From Bacillus sp. CGMCC 1.16541 (GTDB lineage: Bacteria; Bacillota; Bacilli; Bacillales; Bacillaceae_H), in contig NZ_KZ821206.1 of NCBI RefSeq assembly GCF_003184905.1, positions 237,443 through 301,442 of the forward strand: DNA of 64,000 bases, in the 5' to 3' direction. Under the pieces are notes generated by a model that ran no database searches, was not told the DNA's origin, and was given only the letters and a program-made list of their open reading frames with translations. The first letter of the stretch is position 1, and each line of letters opens with the position of its first letter. This document shows, piece after piece, positions 18,769 to 29,740 of this stretch. The translations under genes and the position numbers were made by a program.

Positions 18769-20544
18769 TTATTCGCCTTTTTTCTTCGTAATCGCAAGGT
18801 TTAATTCTTGTAATTGTGCCTCACTTACTTCACCTGGTGCATCTGTTAATAAACAACTTGCACTTGCAGTTTTAGGGAACGCAATTGTATCACGTAAGTT
18901 TGTGCGACCTGCTAATAGCATCACAAGACGATCAAGACCTAAGGCAATTCCACCATGAGGAGGAGTTCCATACTCAAATGCTTCAAGTAAGAATTCAAAT
19001 TGCTCATATGCTTCTTCTGTTGTAAACCCTAATGTTTTGAACATTTTCTCTTGAATATCACGCTCATAAATACGCAACGAGCCACCACCAAGTTCATATC
19101 CATTTAACACTAAATCATATGCTTGCGCACGTACTTTACCTGGCTCGCTATCTAAATAAGGTAAGTCTTCACGAACAGGCATTGTAAATGGATGGTGAGC
19201 TGCGTAATAACGGCCTTCTTCTTCATCATGCTCAAGTAACGGCCAGTCCGTTACCCATAAGAAATTAAATTTCGACTCATCGATTAAGCCTAATTCTTTT
19301 CCTAATTTTAAACGAAGTGCTCCTAATGCATCCGCAACAATAGACGTTTTATCTGCAACAAATAATAATAAGTCACCAGCTGAAGCTTGTAACGTGTCCA
19401 TAAATTGCTTTTGTTCTTCTTCATTAAAAAACTTTGCAATCGGACCTTTTAATCCGTCTTCTTCTACTTTTAACCACGCTAACCCTTTCGCACCATAAAC
19501 AGCTACAAATTCTGTTAGCGCATCAATGTCTTTACGTGAGTAGTTTGCAGCAGCACCTTTTACATTGATTGCTTTTACTTGACCACCGTTTTGAACCGCA
19601 CCGCTGAACACTTTAAATCCACAATTTTGAACAAGCTCTGATAAATCAACTAATTCCATTTCAAAACGTGTATCAGGCTTATCTGAACCATAACGGCTCA
19701 TTGCTTCATCATAAGACATACGAGGGAATGGTGTTGTCACTTCCACACCTTTTGCGTCTTTCATCACTTTTTCCATCATTTGCTCTGTTAATGTCATGAT
19801 TTCTTCTTGTGTTAAGAATGATGTTTCAATGTCAATTTGCGTGAATTCTGGCTGACGGTCTGCACGTAAATCTTCATCACGGAAGCAACGTGCGACTTGA
19901 TAATAACGCTCAAAGCCACTTACCATTAAAAGTTGTTTAAAAATTTGCGGTGACTGTGGCAATGCATAAAACTCGCCTTCATGCACACGACTTGGCACTA
20001 AATAGTCACGAGCTCCTTCTGGCGTGCTTTTTGTTAAGATTGGTGTCTCTACATCTAAGAAGCCATTGTCATCTAAAAAGTTACGAATTGTTTTTGTAAC
20101 GTCATGACGCATTTTAAACGTATTAAACATTTCTGGACGACGAAGGTCTAAATAGCGATATTTCAAACGTACATCTTCAGATACATCCGTGTTATCAGCG
20201 ATTGCAAACGGCGGTGTTTTCGCTTTGTTTAACACGTTAATTTGCTCTGCATGCACTTCAATCTTTCCTGTTTTCAAGTTGTCATTAATCGTAGTTGCTT
20301 CTCTTGCCACAACTGTTCCTTCAATATGTAGAACATATTCATTGCGAACATCTTCCGCCATTTTTAATGCATCTCCTGATGTTTCAGGGTTAAACACCAC
20401 TTGCACAATACCTGTTCGGTCACGTAAATCGATAAAGATAAGTCCGCCTAAATCACGGCGCTTTTGAACCCATCCTTTTAGCTTAATGCTTTCCCCAATC
20501 GCTTTTTCTGTTACTTCTCCACAAAAGTATGATCTTTCTAACAT
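18769..20544 (-). CDS. aspS: Aspartate-tRNA ligase
   Basis: A 591-residue class II bacterial-type aspartyl-tRNA synthetase. It has an N-terminal OB-fold anticodon-binding domain (about 1-105, with [20 protein letters not shown]), the class II core with [20 protein letters not shown] and [20 protein letters not shown], the inserted GAD domain of bacterial AspRS (about 290-420), and the C-terminal motif 3 [12 protein letters not shown]. The length is typical. The start is ATG 20544, with GGAGGAG upstream. It follows hisS by 12 nt and shares its T-box-controlled transcript. Confidence 0.97.
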   Translation of the reverse strand: MLERSYFCGEVTEKAIGESIKLKGWVQKRRDLGGLIFIDLRDRTGIVQVVFNPETSGDALKMAEDVRNEYVLHIEGTVVAREATTINDNLKTGKIEVHAEQINVLNKAKTPPFAIADNTDVSEDVRLKYRYLDLRRPEMFNTFKMRHDVTKTIRNFLDDNGFLDVETPILTKSTPEGARDYLVPSRVHEGEFYALPQSPQIFKQLLMVSGFERYYQVARCFRDEDLRADRQPEFTQIDIETSFLTQEEIMTLTEQMMEKVMKDAKGVEVTTPFPRMSYDEAMSRYGSDKPDTRFEMELVDLSELVQNCGFKVFSGAVQNGGQVKAINVKGAAANYSRKDIDALTEFVAVYGAKGLAWLKVEEDGLKGPIAKFFNEEEQKQFMDTLQASAGDLLLFVADKTSIVADALGALRLKLGKELGLIDESKFNFLWVTDWPLLEHDEEEGRYYAAHHPFTMPVREDLPYLDSEPGKVRAQAYDLVLNGYELGGGSLRIYERDIQEKMFKTLGFTTEEAYEQFEFLLEAFEYGTPPHGGIALGLDRLVMLLAGRTNLRDTIAFPKTASASCLLTDAPGEVSEAQLQELNLAITKKKGE

Positions 20545-20556
20545 GGTTGCTCCTCC

Positions 20557-21828
20557 TTAGCGTTGTAATGCTTCTAAATGTTGTACTAATGAATCAATTG
20601 ACACTTCAACTTGTTCACCTGATTGCATATCCTTCACGTTCACGACGTTCTTTTGAAGTTCATCGTCACCTAGTACAATCACATATTTTGCTTCATGACG
20701 ATCAGCTGCTTTAAACTGTGCTTTTACTTTTTTATCTTGGTAATCCTTTTCGGCAACATAACCAGCTGCACGTAATGTATTCACAATCGAAACAGATTTA
20801 TCTTTTGCTGCATCTCCTAGTGTCACCACGTAGCAATCTACACCTTTTGAAATCGGAAGCTCAACTCCCTCTGCTGCTAGAGCTGATAATAAGCGCTCAA
20901 TACTTAATGCAAAACCAATCCCCGGTGTTTCAGGTCCTCCGATGCTTTGTACAAGACCGTTATAACGACCTCCACCACAAAGTGTTGTAATGGCACCGAA
21001 TCCTTCTGCTTCACTCATTAATTCAAAAGCAGTATGGTTGTAATAATCTAGACCACGAACCAAGTTAGGATCTACGACAAATTTGATATTTAAGTCTGTT
21101 AAATATTGTTGTACTTTTTCGAAATACTCTCTTGAATAATCATTTAAGTAATCAAGAATGGATGGAGCTGTTGTCATTAGCTCGTGATCACGATCTTTTT
21201 TACAATCTAAAATGCGAAGCGGGTTTTTCTCAAGACGACTTTGACAATCTGAGCAAAATTCATCAATACGTGGAGAGAAATGATTAATTAACGCTTGACG
21301 GTGGGCTTGACGACTTTCTGTATCACCTAAGCTATTCACTACAAGCTTTAACTTTTTCAGCCCAAGCGATTGATAATACTGCATTAATAAAGCAAGAACT
21401 TCTGCATCAATGGCCGGATCGTTGCTTCCTAGAGCCTCAACTCCAAATTGAACGAATTGACGAAACCGACCTGCTTGCGGACGCTCATAACGGAACATTG
21501 GTCCGATGTAAAATAATTTCGTCGGTTGATTTGCTTCTCCGTGCATTTTATGTGTCACATAAGAACGAGTCACCGCTGCTGTTCCTTCAGGACGAAGGGT
21601 TAAGCTACGTCCTCCTCGATCTTCAAATGTGTACATTTCTTTTTGAACAACATCAGTCGTTTCACCAACACCTCGTTGAAATAACTCAGTGTGTTCAAAG
21701 ATTGGTGTACGAATTTCTTGATAGTTAAATGCACGACAGATTTCACGTGCTTTTTGTTCCACAAACTGCCAATACTCAACCGTTCCCGGTAAGATATCTT
21801 GTGTTCCTCTTGGTATTTGAACTGACAT
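20557..21828 (-). CDS. hisS: Histidine-tRNA ligase
   Basis: A 423-residue class II synthetase. It begins MSVQIPRGTQDILPG, with motif 2 region GPMFRYERPQAGRFRQF, the HisA-type signature LVRGLDYYNHTAFE, and GIGFALSIERLLSAL near motif 3. The C-terminal anticodon-binding domain covers about 325-423. The start is ATG 21828; the nearest GGAGG is 12 nt upstream, longer than usual. It is the first gene of the hisS-aspS operon under a His-specific T-box leader. Confidence 0.96.
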   Translation of the reverse strand: MSVQIPRGTQDILPGTVEYWQFVEQKAREICRAFNYQEIRTPIFEHTELFQRGVGETTDVVQKEMYTFEDRGGRSLTLRPEGTAAVTRSYVTHKMHGEANQPTKLFYIGPMFRYERPQAGRFRQFVQFGVEALGSNDPAIDAEVLALLMQYYQSLGLKKLKLVVNSLGDTESRQAHRQALINHFSPRIDEFCSDCQSRLEKNPLRILDCKKDRDHELMTTAPSILDYLNDYSREYFEKVQQYLTDLNIKFVVDPNLVRGLDYYNHTAFELMSEAEGFGAITTLCGGGRYNGLVQSIGGPETPGIGFALSIERLLSALAAEGVELPISKGVDCYVVTLGDAAKDKSVSIVNTLRAAGYVAEKDYQDKKVKAQFKAADRHEAKYVIVLGDDELQKNVVNVKDMQSGEQVEVSIDSLVQHLEALQR

Positions 21829-21903
21829 AATTCTTCTATTCCTCCAATGTAACGAGTTTATATTTTATAAATAAGCAAATGAGTTCACGATTTTTGAGCA
21901 AAC

Positions 21904-22130
21904 AAAAAAACTCCCACCCCTACGAAACGTAGGGACGAGAGTTTTCTCGTGGTACCACCCTAATTGAAGCACAAAAATACGTACTTCCACTCAATTCGTT
22001 AACGTACGAAAACGTTCATCTCCTACTAAGAAAAAATCGTTTCAGAGTGAAACCTCCAGAGTGTTCATTCAGTAAGTCATCATGTAGAAATGCTTTCAGC
22101 CTAGGGCATTTCTTCTCTTTGCATGTGTAC
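21904..22130 (-). promoter_or_regulatory. T-box riboswitch (histidine) of hisS-aspS
   Basis: On the minus strand the leader has a stem I with the specifier context GAACACTCTGGAG, giving CAC (22063-22061, His). It also has the T-box AGGGTGGTACCACG starting near 21961 and a terminator with arms CCCTACG/CGTAGGG extended by CTCTCGT/GTGGGAG, followed by TTTTTTT. It senses uncharged tRNA-His. No GAC (Asp) codon is present in the specifier region. Confidence 0.94.
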
Positions 22131-22281
22131 TCTTACTTACTTTTCTCCTTCAAAGGCTCTATTGATATGAATATGTATATATGAACTCGACCTCTTAACA
22201 GGTCTTCATCAGGAAAATTGCATAAATCAATTGTCTACTATATTACGAATGAAATGAGGCATTGTCAAGCACCTTTCGCTA

Positions 22282-22458
22282 TTATGAACGATTTAAATGC
22301 TTTCGCAATTTTTGTACATCTCGCAGTGAAAGACCAAATTCTGATGCTAATTCGATTGACGAGGCTTCTGTTTCTTTTTCAACAAAATCATGAAAGTTCA
22401 CACCAAATAATTGGTTTCCTTGTTGATACGAATACTCACCTTTTTCACTAAACTTCAT
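22282..22458 (-). CDS. yrzK: YrzK-like small helix-turn-helix protein
   Basis: A 58-residue protein (MKFSEKGEYSYQQGNQLFGV ...), ending in a short helix-turn-helix-like segment LASEFGLSLRDVQKLRKHL that resembles sigma factor region 4; such proteins are often labelled sigma-70-like. I chose ATG 22458, 7-8 nt after AAGGA; a further 16 upstream in-frame codons have no ribosome-binding site. It lies between yrvJ (divergent) and the hisS T-box leader, the place of yrzK in B. subtilis. Function unknown. Confidence 0.75.
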   Translation of the reverse strand: MKFSEKGEYSYQQGNQLFGVNFHDFVEKETEASSIELASEFGLSLRDVQKLRKHLNRS

Positions 22459-22621
22459 TAAAAATTCCTTCTTTCTTATGATAAGATGACTAAACCATTG
22501 GCACATATACTACATAGCATGTCCAACTTTTATTCATTCTTTCACCTTAAAAGGAATTTTTTATGTAACAGCGAATAGTAGAAAGTAGTTTATTTTTTTC
22601 AAACAAGGAGATTTCATAATT

Positions 22622-23530
22622 GTGAAAAAACGTTTGGTGAAGTTAACGATTTGTTTCATTTTAGGCGCCCTCTCCTGTTTTTTATCATCTTATAATAAAA
22701 AAGAACCTTCTACTGTTTTTCACGTAGTGGTCACAGCAGACTTATTGAATGTACGCAAAGGACCAGGTATTTCTTTTCCAATCACCGATCAAGTCAAGAC
22801 AAACACAACCTTTTCAGTATTAGACACACAAGGAGAATGGTATGCCATTGAATTAGAAAAGCGCACAGGATGGATTTCAAGTCGGCACGTCGTAAAAACG
22901 AGTGCATCTACTCTATCTCCTCATCAGCAAGAAGCTCGTGCAGTTGTGAAACCTACCTATGAATCAGACATTCTACAAAGTAAGACGATTGTGTTAGATG
23001 CTGGTCACGGTGGGAACGATAAAGGAGCCATTGGTATTCAAGGTACGTACGAAAAGGATTTAACCCTGCGCACAGTGCTGATGCTTGAAAAGAGATTAAA
23101 GGAGGCAGGGGCCACCGTTTTGTTAACTCGGCAAGACGATTCAGCGTACGCTCTTTCCAATCGCGTGTTACAATCACGTACGTCTAACGCTGATGCTTTT
23201 TTAAGTATTCATTACAATAGCATTGAAAACGCTAAAACGGAAGGAATCATGACTTATTATTACAAAGAAAAGCGTGATTACTTACTTGCTTCTCATATTC
23301 AAGAACAACTTATCTCTTCTACTTTTCTCTCTGACAAAAAAGTTCGGTTTGGTGACTATTATGTATTAAGAGAAAATAACAAGCCTAGTGCTTTAATTGA
23401 ATTAGGATTTTTAAGCAACAGAAACGAAGAAACCTATATTAACTCCTTAGCTTATCAACGTACCATTACAACATCGATTATAGAGGGTCTAATTTACTAC
23501 TTTACCGAACGCTCTGAACCATCAAATTAA
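22622..23530 (+). CDS. yrvJ: N-acetylmuramoyl-L-alanine amidase with SH3 domain (YrvJ-like)
   Basis: A 302-residue exported peptidoglycan hydrolase. Residues 1-23 are a signal peptide or anchor (LTICFILGALSCFLSS). About 35-95 form one bacterial SH3 domain (LLNVRKGPGISFPITDQV ... GWISSRHVV), and about 122-300 the Amidase_3 domain. Zinc ligands are in LDAGHGG, YEKD and SIHYNS, and the catalytic Glu in ALIELGFLSN. B. subtilis YrvJ is longer with several SH3 repeats, so this is a shorter version. The start is GTG 22622, with GGAGA 10 nt upstream. It is convergent with dtd across a strong terminator. Confidence 0.88.
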   Translation: MKKRLVKLTICFILGALSCFLSSYNKKEPSTVFHVVVTADLLNVRKGPGISFPITDQVKTNTTFSVLDTQGEWYAIELEKRTGWISSRHVVKTSASTLSPHQQEARAVVKPTYESDILQSKTIVLDAGHGGNDKGAIGIQGTYEKDLTLRTVLMLEKRLKEAGATVLLTRQDDSAYALSNRVLQSRTSNADAFLSIHYNSIENAKTEGIMTYYYKEKRDYLLASHIQEQLISSTFLSDKKVRFGDYYVLRENNKPSALIELGFLSNRNEETYINSLAYQRTITTSIIEGLIYYFTERSEPSN

Positions 23531-23563
23531 CGTGTACATCAGTACTGCTATATAAACCTAAAA

Positions 23564-23608
23564 CCCTTGCCTGTCTATCTGTTAGTGCAACAGATAGACA
23601 GGCAAGGG
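23564..23608. terminator. Bidirectional terminator between yrvJ and dtd
   Basis: A nearly perfect 19-20 bp stem (CCCTTGCCTGTCTATCTGTT and its complement) with a 5-nt loop lies between convergent genes; T-rich sequence follows on both strands. Confidence 0.9.
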
Positions 23609-23658
23609 GTGTTTATGTGTGAGTTGAATTGGGTGCTACTTGTCCCTCTTCACTACGC

Positions 23659-24105
23659 TTATTTCTCTTTACTTTCAACAATCAATGTAACTGGGCCATC
23701 ATTTGTAAATGAAACATCCATCATTGCGCCAAAAGAGCCCGTTTCTACTTTTAATCCTTTTCGCGATAGTTCTTCATTAAAATAATCATAGATGCCATTT
23801 GCATAGTCGGGCTTAGCCGCACCCATAAAATTTGGTCTTCTTCCTTTTCGGCAGTCTCCATACAATGTAAACTGCGAAACTGACAACACTTCTCCCTCAA
23901 TATCGAGTAAAGATAAATTCATCTTTTGGGACTCATCTTCAAAGATACGCAAATTAGCAATTTTATCAGCGACATATGCAGCATCTTCTTTTGTATCGCT
24001 ATGTGTCACACCAACAAGAAGCATGACACCCTTTTTAATTTCACCTACTGTTTTCTCTTCAACTGTTACTTTGGCGTCTTTCGCTCGTTGCACAACTACT
24101 CGCAT
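23659..24105 (-). CDS. dtd: D-aminoacyl-tRNA deacylase
   Basis: A 148-residue enzyme that hydrolyses D-amino acids (and glycine mischarged to tRNA-Ala) from tRNA. The two hallmark motifs are present: SQFTLYGD (about 77-84) and the C-terminal NDGPVT. It begins [18 protein letters not shown]. The start is ATG 24105, 7 nt after AAAGGG; upstream in-frame codons overlap relA and are rejected. It follows relA by 13 nt, the usual relA-dtd pair in Bacillaceae. Confidence 0.95.
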   Translation of the reverse strand: MRVVVQRAKDAKVTVEEKTVGEIKKGVMLLVGVTHSDTKEDAAYVADKIANLRIFEDESQKMNLSLLDIEGEVLSVSQFTLYGDCRKGRRPNFMGAAKPDYANGIYDYFNEELSRKGLKVETGSFGAMMDVSFTNDGPVTLIVESKEK

Positions 24106-24118
24106 GATAAAACCCTTT

Positions 24119-26317
24119 CTATTGCATAATTCTTCGAACAGAATAGATATCTCGTATTTGTTTAATACGTTCAACTACTTTATGAAGGTGGTTAATATTA
24201 TGAATGGAAATAGACATATGAATCGTTGCCATCTTATTACGATCTGAACGTCCTGAAACAGCTGAAATATTTGTTTTCGTTTCATTCACAGCTTGTAATA
24301 CTTCGTTTAGTAGTCCTCGACGATCAAACCCTGAAATTTCAATTTCAACATTAAATTCTTTTCCAGAATTAATATCGGTTTCCCATTCAACTGTTATTAA
24401 GCGACTTTCAGCTTCATCTGTGTGTACATTTGTACAATCTGCACGGTGAACAGACACACCTCGGCCTTTTGTGATAAAACCAACAATTTCATCACCAGGT
24501 ACAGGATTACAACACTTTGATAGACGAATGAGCATGTTATCTACACCTTGAACAACTACACCAGAATCACGACGCTTACTCGGTGCCATACGCTTTGGTT
24601 CACGTGTAATCTCTTGAAGCGTCACTTCTTGTTGCTCTTGATCGCGCTTTTTGCGCCATTTTTCTGTCAATCGATTTGCTACTTGTGCCGCTGTAATTCC
24701 GTTATACCCAACTGCTGCATACATATCATCTTCATGTGAGAAATTAAATTTCTCGGCTACACGTTTAATATTGTCAGCCACTAATACTTCTTTTAAATCA
24801 AATTCCATATTACGAATTTCTTTTTCAACAAGCTCTCGCCCTTTTTCAATGTTTTCTTCACGTCGTTGCTTTTTGAAAAATTGACGAATTTTATTTCGAG
24901 CTTGTGAGGTTTGAGCAAGCTTTAACCAATCTTGACTCGGACCGTACGAATGCTTAGATGTTAAAATCTCGATGATATCACCTGTTTTTAACCGATAATC
25001 GAGTGTTACCATCTTCCCATTCACTTTCGCCCCAATGGTTTTATTGCCAATCTCTGAATGGATACGGTACGAGAAGTCAATCGGAACTGAACCGGCAGGC
25101 AGTTCAATCACATCACCTTTTGGTGTGAAAATATATACCATGTCAGAAAACAAATCAAATTTAAGAGATTCCATGAATTCTTCTGCATTTGTTGATTCAT
25201 TTTGAAACTCTAAAATCTCCCTAAACCATGTTAATTTTTCTTCAAATGAAGCTTGTTCATTTGCTACTTTTCCTTCTTTATAAGCCCAGTGTGCCGCAAT
25301 CCCATACTCCGCAATTTGATGCATCTCCACTGTACGAATTTGTACTTCTAACGGATCACCTTTAGGTCCTATGACAGTCGTATGAAGAGATTGATACATG
25401 TTTGGTTTAGGCATGGCAATATAATCTTTAAATCGCCCAGGCATCGGCTTCCAACATGTGTGAATAATCCCTAGAACTGCATAGCAATCCTTAATACTAC
25501 TCACGATAATACGAACAGCTAACAAATCATAAATTTCATTAAATTGTTTGTTTTGCAAGGCCATTTTTCGATAAATAGAATAGATATGTTTCGGACGACC
25601 CGAAATTTCTGCTTTTATCGATACCTCGTTCACTTTATCTCGAACTTCGTTAATGACTCCATCTAAATACTGCTCGCGTTCCGCTCTTTTCTTTTTCATC
25701 AAGTTAACAATGCGATAGTATTGTTGTGGATTCAAATAACGTAACGATGTATCTTCAAGCTCCCATTTTATTTTTGAAATCCCTAAGCGATGAGCTAAAG
25801 GCGCAAAAATTTCCAATGTTTCATTTGAAATACGACGCTGTTTTTCTTGCGGTAAATGCTTGAGCGTTCTCATATTATGAAGACGATCAGCAAGTTTAAT
25901 TAAAATAACACGCATGTCTTGTGCCATTGCAACAAACATTTTTCGATGATTCTCAGCTTGCTGTTCTTCTTTTGATTTATACTTAATCTTTCCTAACTTT
26001 GTTACACCGTCTACTAACATGGCGACTTCATCATTAAATGCTGCTTTTATATCTTCAAGTGAGACATCTGTATCTTCTACAACATCATGTAAAAAGCCAG
26101 CAGCAATTGTTTCTGGATCCATATCTAAATCAACTAGAATTCCAGCTACTTGAATCGGATGAATAATATACGGTTCACCTGACTTACGATATTGTTCACT
26201 ATGTGCTTCTTTTGCAAAATCATACGCACGTTGGATGAATTCAATATCTTCTCCTACCAAATATCTTCTTGCATTATCAACGACTTGTTCCGCTGTTAAC
26301 ACTTGCTCATTTGCCAT
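24119..26317 (-). CDS. relA: Bifunctional (p)ppGpp synthetase/hydrolase RelA (Rel)
   Basis: A 732-residue stringent-response enzyme. The N-terminal HD hydrolase domain has H53 and the HDVVEDTD motif (77-84). The synthetase domain follows (about 200-350, with [15 protein letters not shown] before it and [19 protein letters not shown] inside). Then come the TGS domain (about 392-455, [17 protein letters not shown]), a helical and conserved-cysteine region ([15 protein letters not shown]) and a C-terminal ACT domain. Both activities appear intact, so this is the single long Rel of Firmicutes. The start is ATG 26317, with AAGGTGA upstream. Its own sigma-A promoter is at 26356-26384. Confidence 0.97.
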   Translation of the reverse strand: MANEQVLTAEQVVDNARRYLVGEDIEFIQRAYDFAKEAHSEQYRKSGEPYIIHPIQVAGILVDLDMDPETIAAGFLHDVVEDTDVSLEDIKAAFNDEVAMLVDGVTKLGKIKYKSKEEQQAENHRKMFVAMAQDMRVILIKLADRLHNMRTLKHLPQEKQRRISNETLEIFAPLAHRLGISKIKWELEDTSLRYLNPQQYYRIVNLMKKKRAEREQYLDGVINEVRDKVNEVSIKAEISGRPKHIYSIYRKMALQNKQFNEIYDLLAVRIIVSSIKDCYAVLGIIHTCWKPMPGRFKDYIAMPKPNMYQSLHTTVIGPKGDPLEVQIRTVEMHQIAEYGIAAHWAYKEGKVANEQASFEEKLTWFREILEFQNESTNAEEFMESLKFDLFSDMVYIFTPKGDVIELPAGSVPIDFSYRIHSEIGNKTIGAKVNGKMVTLDYRLKTGDIIEILTSKHSYGPSQDWLKLAQTSQARNKIRQFFKKQRREENIEKGRELVEKEIRNMEFDLKEVLVADNIKRVAEKFNFSHEDDMYAAVGYNGITAAQVANRLTEKWRKKRDQEQQEVTLQEITREPKRMAPSKRRDSGVVVQGVDNMLIRLSKCCNPVPGDEIVGFITKGRGVSVHRADCTNVHTDEAESRLITVEWETDINSGKEFNVEIEISGFDRRGLLNEVLQAVNETKTNISAVSGRSDRNKMATIHMSISIHNINHLHKVVERIKQIRDIYSVRRIMQ

Positions 26318-26355
26318 GAAATCACCTTTTATTAACTAGCATTTTATAAATCCAT

Positions 26356-26384
26356 ATTGTAACCATTATCGTGAAAATCTTCAA
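26356..26384 (-). promoter_or_regulatory. Sigma-A promoter of relA-dtd
   Basis: TTGAAG (26379-26384) and TACAAT (26356-26361) are spaced by 17 nt on the minus strand. Confidence 0.75.
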
Positions 26385-26523
26385 GGATGTAAAGTATTTC
26401 AACAGAAAATTCCCAATCATTCTTTTATAACTACTCGCACCTTCTACTCCAATGACCCTTAAGAAGCGATTTCTCCAAAAACAGACCTAACCAAAATCAT
26501 CTCCTCGAAATGAGCCTATAATA

Positions 26524-26551
26524 AAAGAGTACCTTCTTCTAGGTACTCTTT
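26524..26551 (-). terminator. Terminator of apt
   Basis: AAAGAGTACCT and its perfect complement form an 11-bp stem with a 6-nt loop, followed by TTTATTATAGG on the minus strand. Confidence 0.82.
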
Positions 26552-26578
26552 ATCAAAACACTCGAGAATCAAACGTTT

Positions 26579-27091
26579 TTAATATTTCATTAATGTAAAT
26601 ACATCGTAACCATCTAACTTATCGCGACCGTCTAAGTATGTTAACTCAATTAAGAAAGCAGTTCCTACTACAATACCACCAAGTTGTTCAACCAGCTTAA
26701 TTGTCGCTTCAATTGTACCACCTGTCGCTAAAAGGTCATCTGTAATTAGAACACGTTGTCCAGGCTTGATTGCATCTTTATGAATGGTTAATACGTCTTT
26801 TCCGTACTCTAAACCATAATCAACTTTAATCACTTCACGAGGTAATTTACCTTCTTTACGTACAGGTGCAAAGCCAATTCCTAGTGAATAAGCTACTGGG
26901 CATCCTACGATAAATCCACGCGCCTCTGGACCAACAACAACATCAATTTGCTTTTCTTGTGCATATTTTACAATTTCGTCTGTTGCTGCTTTGTATGCAT
27001 CACCATTGTCCATTAACGTTGTGATGTCTTTAAACTTAATTCCTGGTTTTGGCCAATCAGGTACAATTGTTATATATTGCTTAAAATCCAT
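26579..27091 (-). CDS. apt: Adenine phosphoribosyltransferase
   Basis: A 170-residue type I phosphoribosyltransferase that converts adenine and PRPP to AMP. The PRPP-binding loop is [16 protein letters not shown] (about 121-136), and [17 protein letters not shown] is the conserved upstream block. The start is ATG 27091, overlapping the recJ stop (TAATG), with GGAGG 10 nt upstream in the recJ 3' end, so translation is coupled. The recJ-apt-relA order is conserved in Bacillaceae; here a terminator and a separate promoter split relA from apt. Confidence 0.96.
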   Translation of the reverse strand: MDFKQYITIVPDWPKPGIKFKDITTLMDNGDAYKAATDEIVKYAQEKQIDVVVGPEARGFIVGCPVAYSLGIGFAPVRKEGKLPREVIKVDYGLEYGKDVLTIHKDAIKPGQRVLITDDLLATGGTIEATIKLVEQLGGIVVGTAFLIELTYLDGRDKLDGYDVFTLMKY

Positions 27092-29451
27092 TAGTTTGTT
27101 GCCTCCTCATTCGATAAAGCACAGTCTTGCATCATATTAAATTGTTCTTTAAGCTGCGCATATGAAGTATAAATAAATTTCTTCTCTATTTCAATTTGCT
27201 CTTGTTTTTTGCGATAAGTCGCAGATTCTATTAAATCACGTTTTTCACTATTTTTCACTAGCGAAATCAGACCATTTTCTATTGTAACAAATTCTAATTC
27301 AAAAAACACCTGTGACATGAAATCTATTGTATCTTTTGACCAGCCACGATGAATGGCTAACTCTTCTCTATAACGACTTAAGTCAAACGGGCTCTTTTTA
27401 GTCAAGAATGCGTAATACCATTTAAAATGATCTCGTGTTGGAATGGTATCAAAATAATGGTTCTCCATTGTGAGGAATAACGCATAAACACGGTTGGGCA
27501 TTCCTTGCTTAAACAAGTTCTCAATGATAGAAAATGATGGAGGAATGTCTAAAAACACAACACTTTCGCCTTTCCCTTCAAACGTAGCCGCTTGTTCATC
27601 GTTTTCAATCAAGATAGTTTGTTTATCGATTAATATGTCTTGATAAGCATCAAGTGTCATTGCATTAAACACGACAACCTTCATTTCATTTGTCTCAGGT
27701 TGAGTAAAAAACTTTTTTACATCTCTCATGCTACGATAATCAAATAATTGCCATTCTCGAACAGCAACGTCTTCAATCATGAGCTGAGGTTTACGCATAT
27801 TATTCCATTCATTAATCGTTAGTTCTCCAACAAACGATACTTTTGAAACAGGAGATATTTTCTCGTATACGTGGCCCCAACCAAAACCTACTGCATCAAC
27901 CGATAATCCCTTGTCTTCAAATACAACTTTCAAATGATTTTGATCGGCTCCAATTTTACGAATCGATGATAAATGAACATTCTCCACTAACACTTTTGGC
28001 TTTGGATTACTCATTCCAAAAGGTGCAAGAGTATACAGTTGTTTAATGTTATCAATGGTAATATCTTTAATGTCACATACGGTATCAATTGAAGTGATTG
28101 GGATAAAATCTTCGTCTGTCAGTACTTCACTTGCTTGTTTATTTAAGCGCTCTCGTAAGTCTTCAACATCTTCAATACAAAGCGTCATCCCTGCGGCCAT
28201 TGGATGTCCTCCAAAATGCGGTAAGATGTCGCGACAGTGTGATAAATTCGCAAATAAATCAAAGCCTTCAATACTTCGAGCCGACCCTTTTGCCGTCCCT
28301 TTTTCACGATCAATACTTAACACAATGGTTGGGCGATAAAAACGATCGACTAAACGCGAAGCAACAATTCCAACCACACCTGCATTCCACTCTTCACCTG
28401 TAATGACTAACACAGCGTTTTTCTCAGGTGGATATTGTTCTTCAACGACTTTAATCGCTTCTTCTGTCATCTCATTTACTAGTTGTTGACGCTCTTTATT
28501 TAAGCTATCAATTTCCCTCGCCAGCATGTTTGCTTCTTCTTCATTCATAGTCATGAGTAAATCCACAGCTGGATCTGCATCTTGTAAGCGTCCTACCGCA
28601 TTAATTCGTGGACCAATCGCAAAGCCAATTGTGTCTTCATTTATATCTTCTGGTTTTACGCTACACACTTTTAAAAGCGCCTTAATCCCTGGACGATTTG
28701 AACGTTTTAAATACGTTAATCCCTTACTAGCAATTAAGCGATTTTCTCCTACAAGAGGAACCAAATCTGCAATTGTCCCAATCACCGCGAATTCAAGTAA
28801 ATTCTCAGGTACCTCTCCTAATAAAGCATGAGCTAACTTAAACGCTACCCCTACTCCTGCTAATTCTTGAAATGGGTATGTACTACCTGGCTTTTTCGGA
28901 TGGATAATTGCATATGCTGGTGGTAAAACTGGACCTGGTTCGTGGTGGTCGGTAATAATAAGATCAAACCCTAACGACTGAGCTAATTCGGCTTCATGAA
29001 CAGCTGAAATCCCTGTATCTACAGTGATGACTAATGTATATCCTTCGTCGCTAATAAAGCGAAATGCATCTTCATTCGGGCCATATCCTTCTGTAAAACG
29101 ATTTGGAATATAAAAATCTACTTGTGCTCCTACAGACCTTAACGCAGAAAGCATAACAGACGTACTACTTACTCCGTCCGCATCGTAATCGCCATATATC
29201 ATAATCTTTTCACCATTGTTAATTGCTTCATGAATACGCTGTACGGCTTTATCCATATCACCTAACAAAAACGGATCGTGAAAAGTTTGCTGTTCTACAT
29301 ATAAAAACTGTTTCGCTGACTCAACAGTTTCAATTCCTCTATTTAGTAATAACGAAGCAATTAGAGGTGTAATTTCAAGTTCTTCTACAAATTCATTTAC
29401 TCGTTCAAAATTTGTTTGTTGAACCCTCCAACGTTTTTTCGATTGTAACAT
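27091..29451 (-). CDS. recJ: Single-stranded-DNA-specific exonuclease RecJ
   Basis: A 786-residue 5'-3' ssDNA exonuclease of the DHH family. Metal-binding motifs are [13 protein letters not shown] (near 80), VITVDTGIS, the DHH itself in [10 protein letters not shown], and [10 protein letters not shown] in the DHHA1 domain. A Firmicutes-type C-terminal extension (about residues 560-786) is present. The start is ATG 29451 (MLQSKKRW), with GGGGTG 6 nt upstream; a GTG three codons earlier lies within that site. It overlaps apt by 1 nt. Confidence 0.95.
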   Translation of the reverse strand: MLQSKKRWRVQQTNFERVNEFVEELEITPLIASLLLNRGIETVESAKQFLYVEQQTFHDPFLLGDMDKAVQRIHEAINNGEKIMIYGDYDADGVSSTSVMLSALRSVGAQVDFYIPNRFTEGYGPNEDAFRFISDEGYTLVITVDTGISAVHEAELAQSLGFDLIITDHHEPGPVLPPAYAIIHPKKPGSTYPFQELAGVGVAFKLAHALLGEVPENLLEFAVIGTIADLVPLVGENRLIASKGLTYLKRSNRPGIKALLKVCSVKPEDINEDTIGFAIGPRINAVGRLQDADPAVDLLMTMNEEEANMLAREIDSLNKERQQLVNEMTEEAIKVVEEQYPPEKNAVLVITGEEWNAGVVGIVASRLVDRFYRPTIVLSIDREKGTAKGSARSIEGFDLFANLSHCRDILPHFGGHPMAAGMTLCIEDVEDLRERLNKQASEVLTDEDFIPITSIDTVCDIKDITIDNIKQLYTLAPFGMSNPKPKVLVENVHLSSIRKIGADQNHLKVVFEDKGLSVDAVGFGWGHVYEKISPVSKVSFVGELTINEWNNMRKPQLMIEDVAVREWQLFDYRSMRDVKKFFTQPETNEMKVVVFNAMTLDAYQDILIDKQTILIENDEQAATFEGKGESVVFLDIPPSFSIIENLFKQGMPNRVYALFLTMENHYFDTIPTRDHFKWYYAFLTKKSPFDLSRYREELAIHRGWSKDTIDFMSQVFFELEFVTIENGLISLVKNSEKRDLIESATYRKKQEQIEIEKKFIYTSYAQLKEQFNMMQDCALSNEEATN

Positions 29452-29740
29452 TCTTCTCACCCCTTAACTCAACTAATTATACTAGAGTGATTGTGAAGAA
29501 TCTAGCTTTACACGCTAACGATTCGGTTTGAAGTTAAGAGATTATGTTCCATTTAAACGATAAAACCAACACTACACATTCATGTCAATTCGCTTTTGGA
29601 GAACTCTCTCCACTTACATATGTTTATCACCTTGAACATAAGGCATTTCTCATCTATCTTTAATTTAGAAAACCTCTCTCATCCATCCACTGTTTCATAC
29701 TGGATTTAGAAAAGAAAGGCTTTATTATTTCACTTATTGG
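29452..29740. other. 289-bp intergenic region between the CDF transporter gene and recJ
   Basis: No gene is seen. On the minus strand a perfect TATAAT at 29476-29481, without a good -35, is a possible recJ promoter. A TTGACA further upstream has only a poor -10 (TTTTAT) 17 nt away. No convincing terminator for the transporter gene is present. Confidence 0.5.

Noticed and set aside
18683-18958. Plus-strand frame across the 6S promoter and aspS end
   Set aside because: Antisense to aspS and the bsrA promoter, with no ribosome-binding site.
22141-22280. Promoter for the hisS T-box leader (TTAAGA with CATATT)
   Set aside because: The boxes are weak and several AT-rich alternatives fit equally well.
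26436-26480. Sequence resembling a decayed copy of the dispersed repeat (CGCACCTTCTACTCCAATGACCC)
   Set aside because: It shares short blocks with the units at 11776-12085 but lacks the rest of the unit and the hairpin; the similarity is too short to call.
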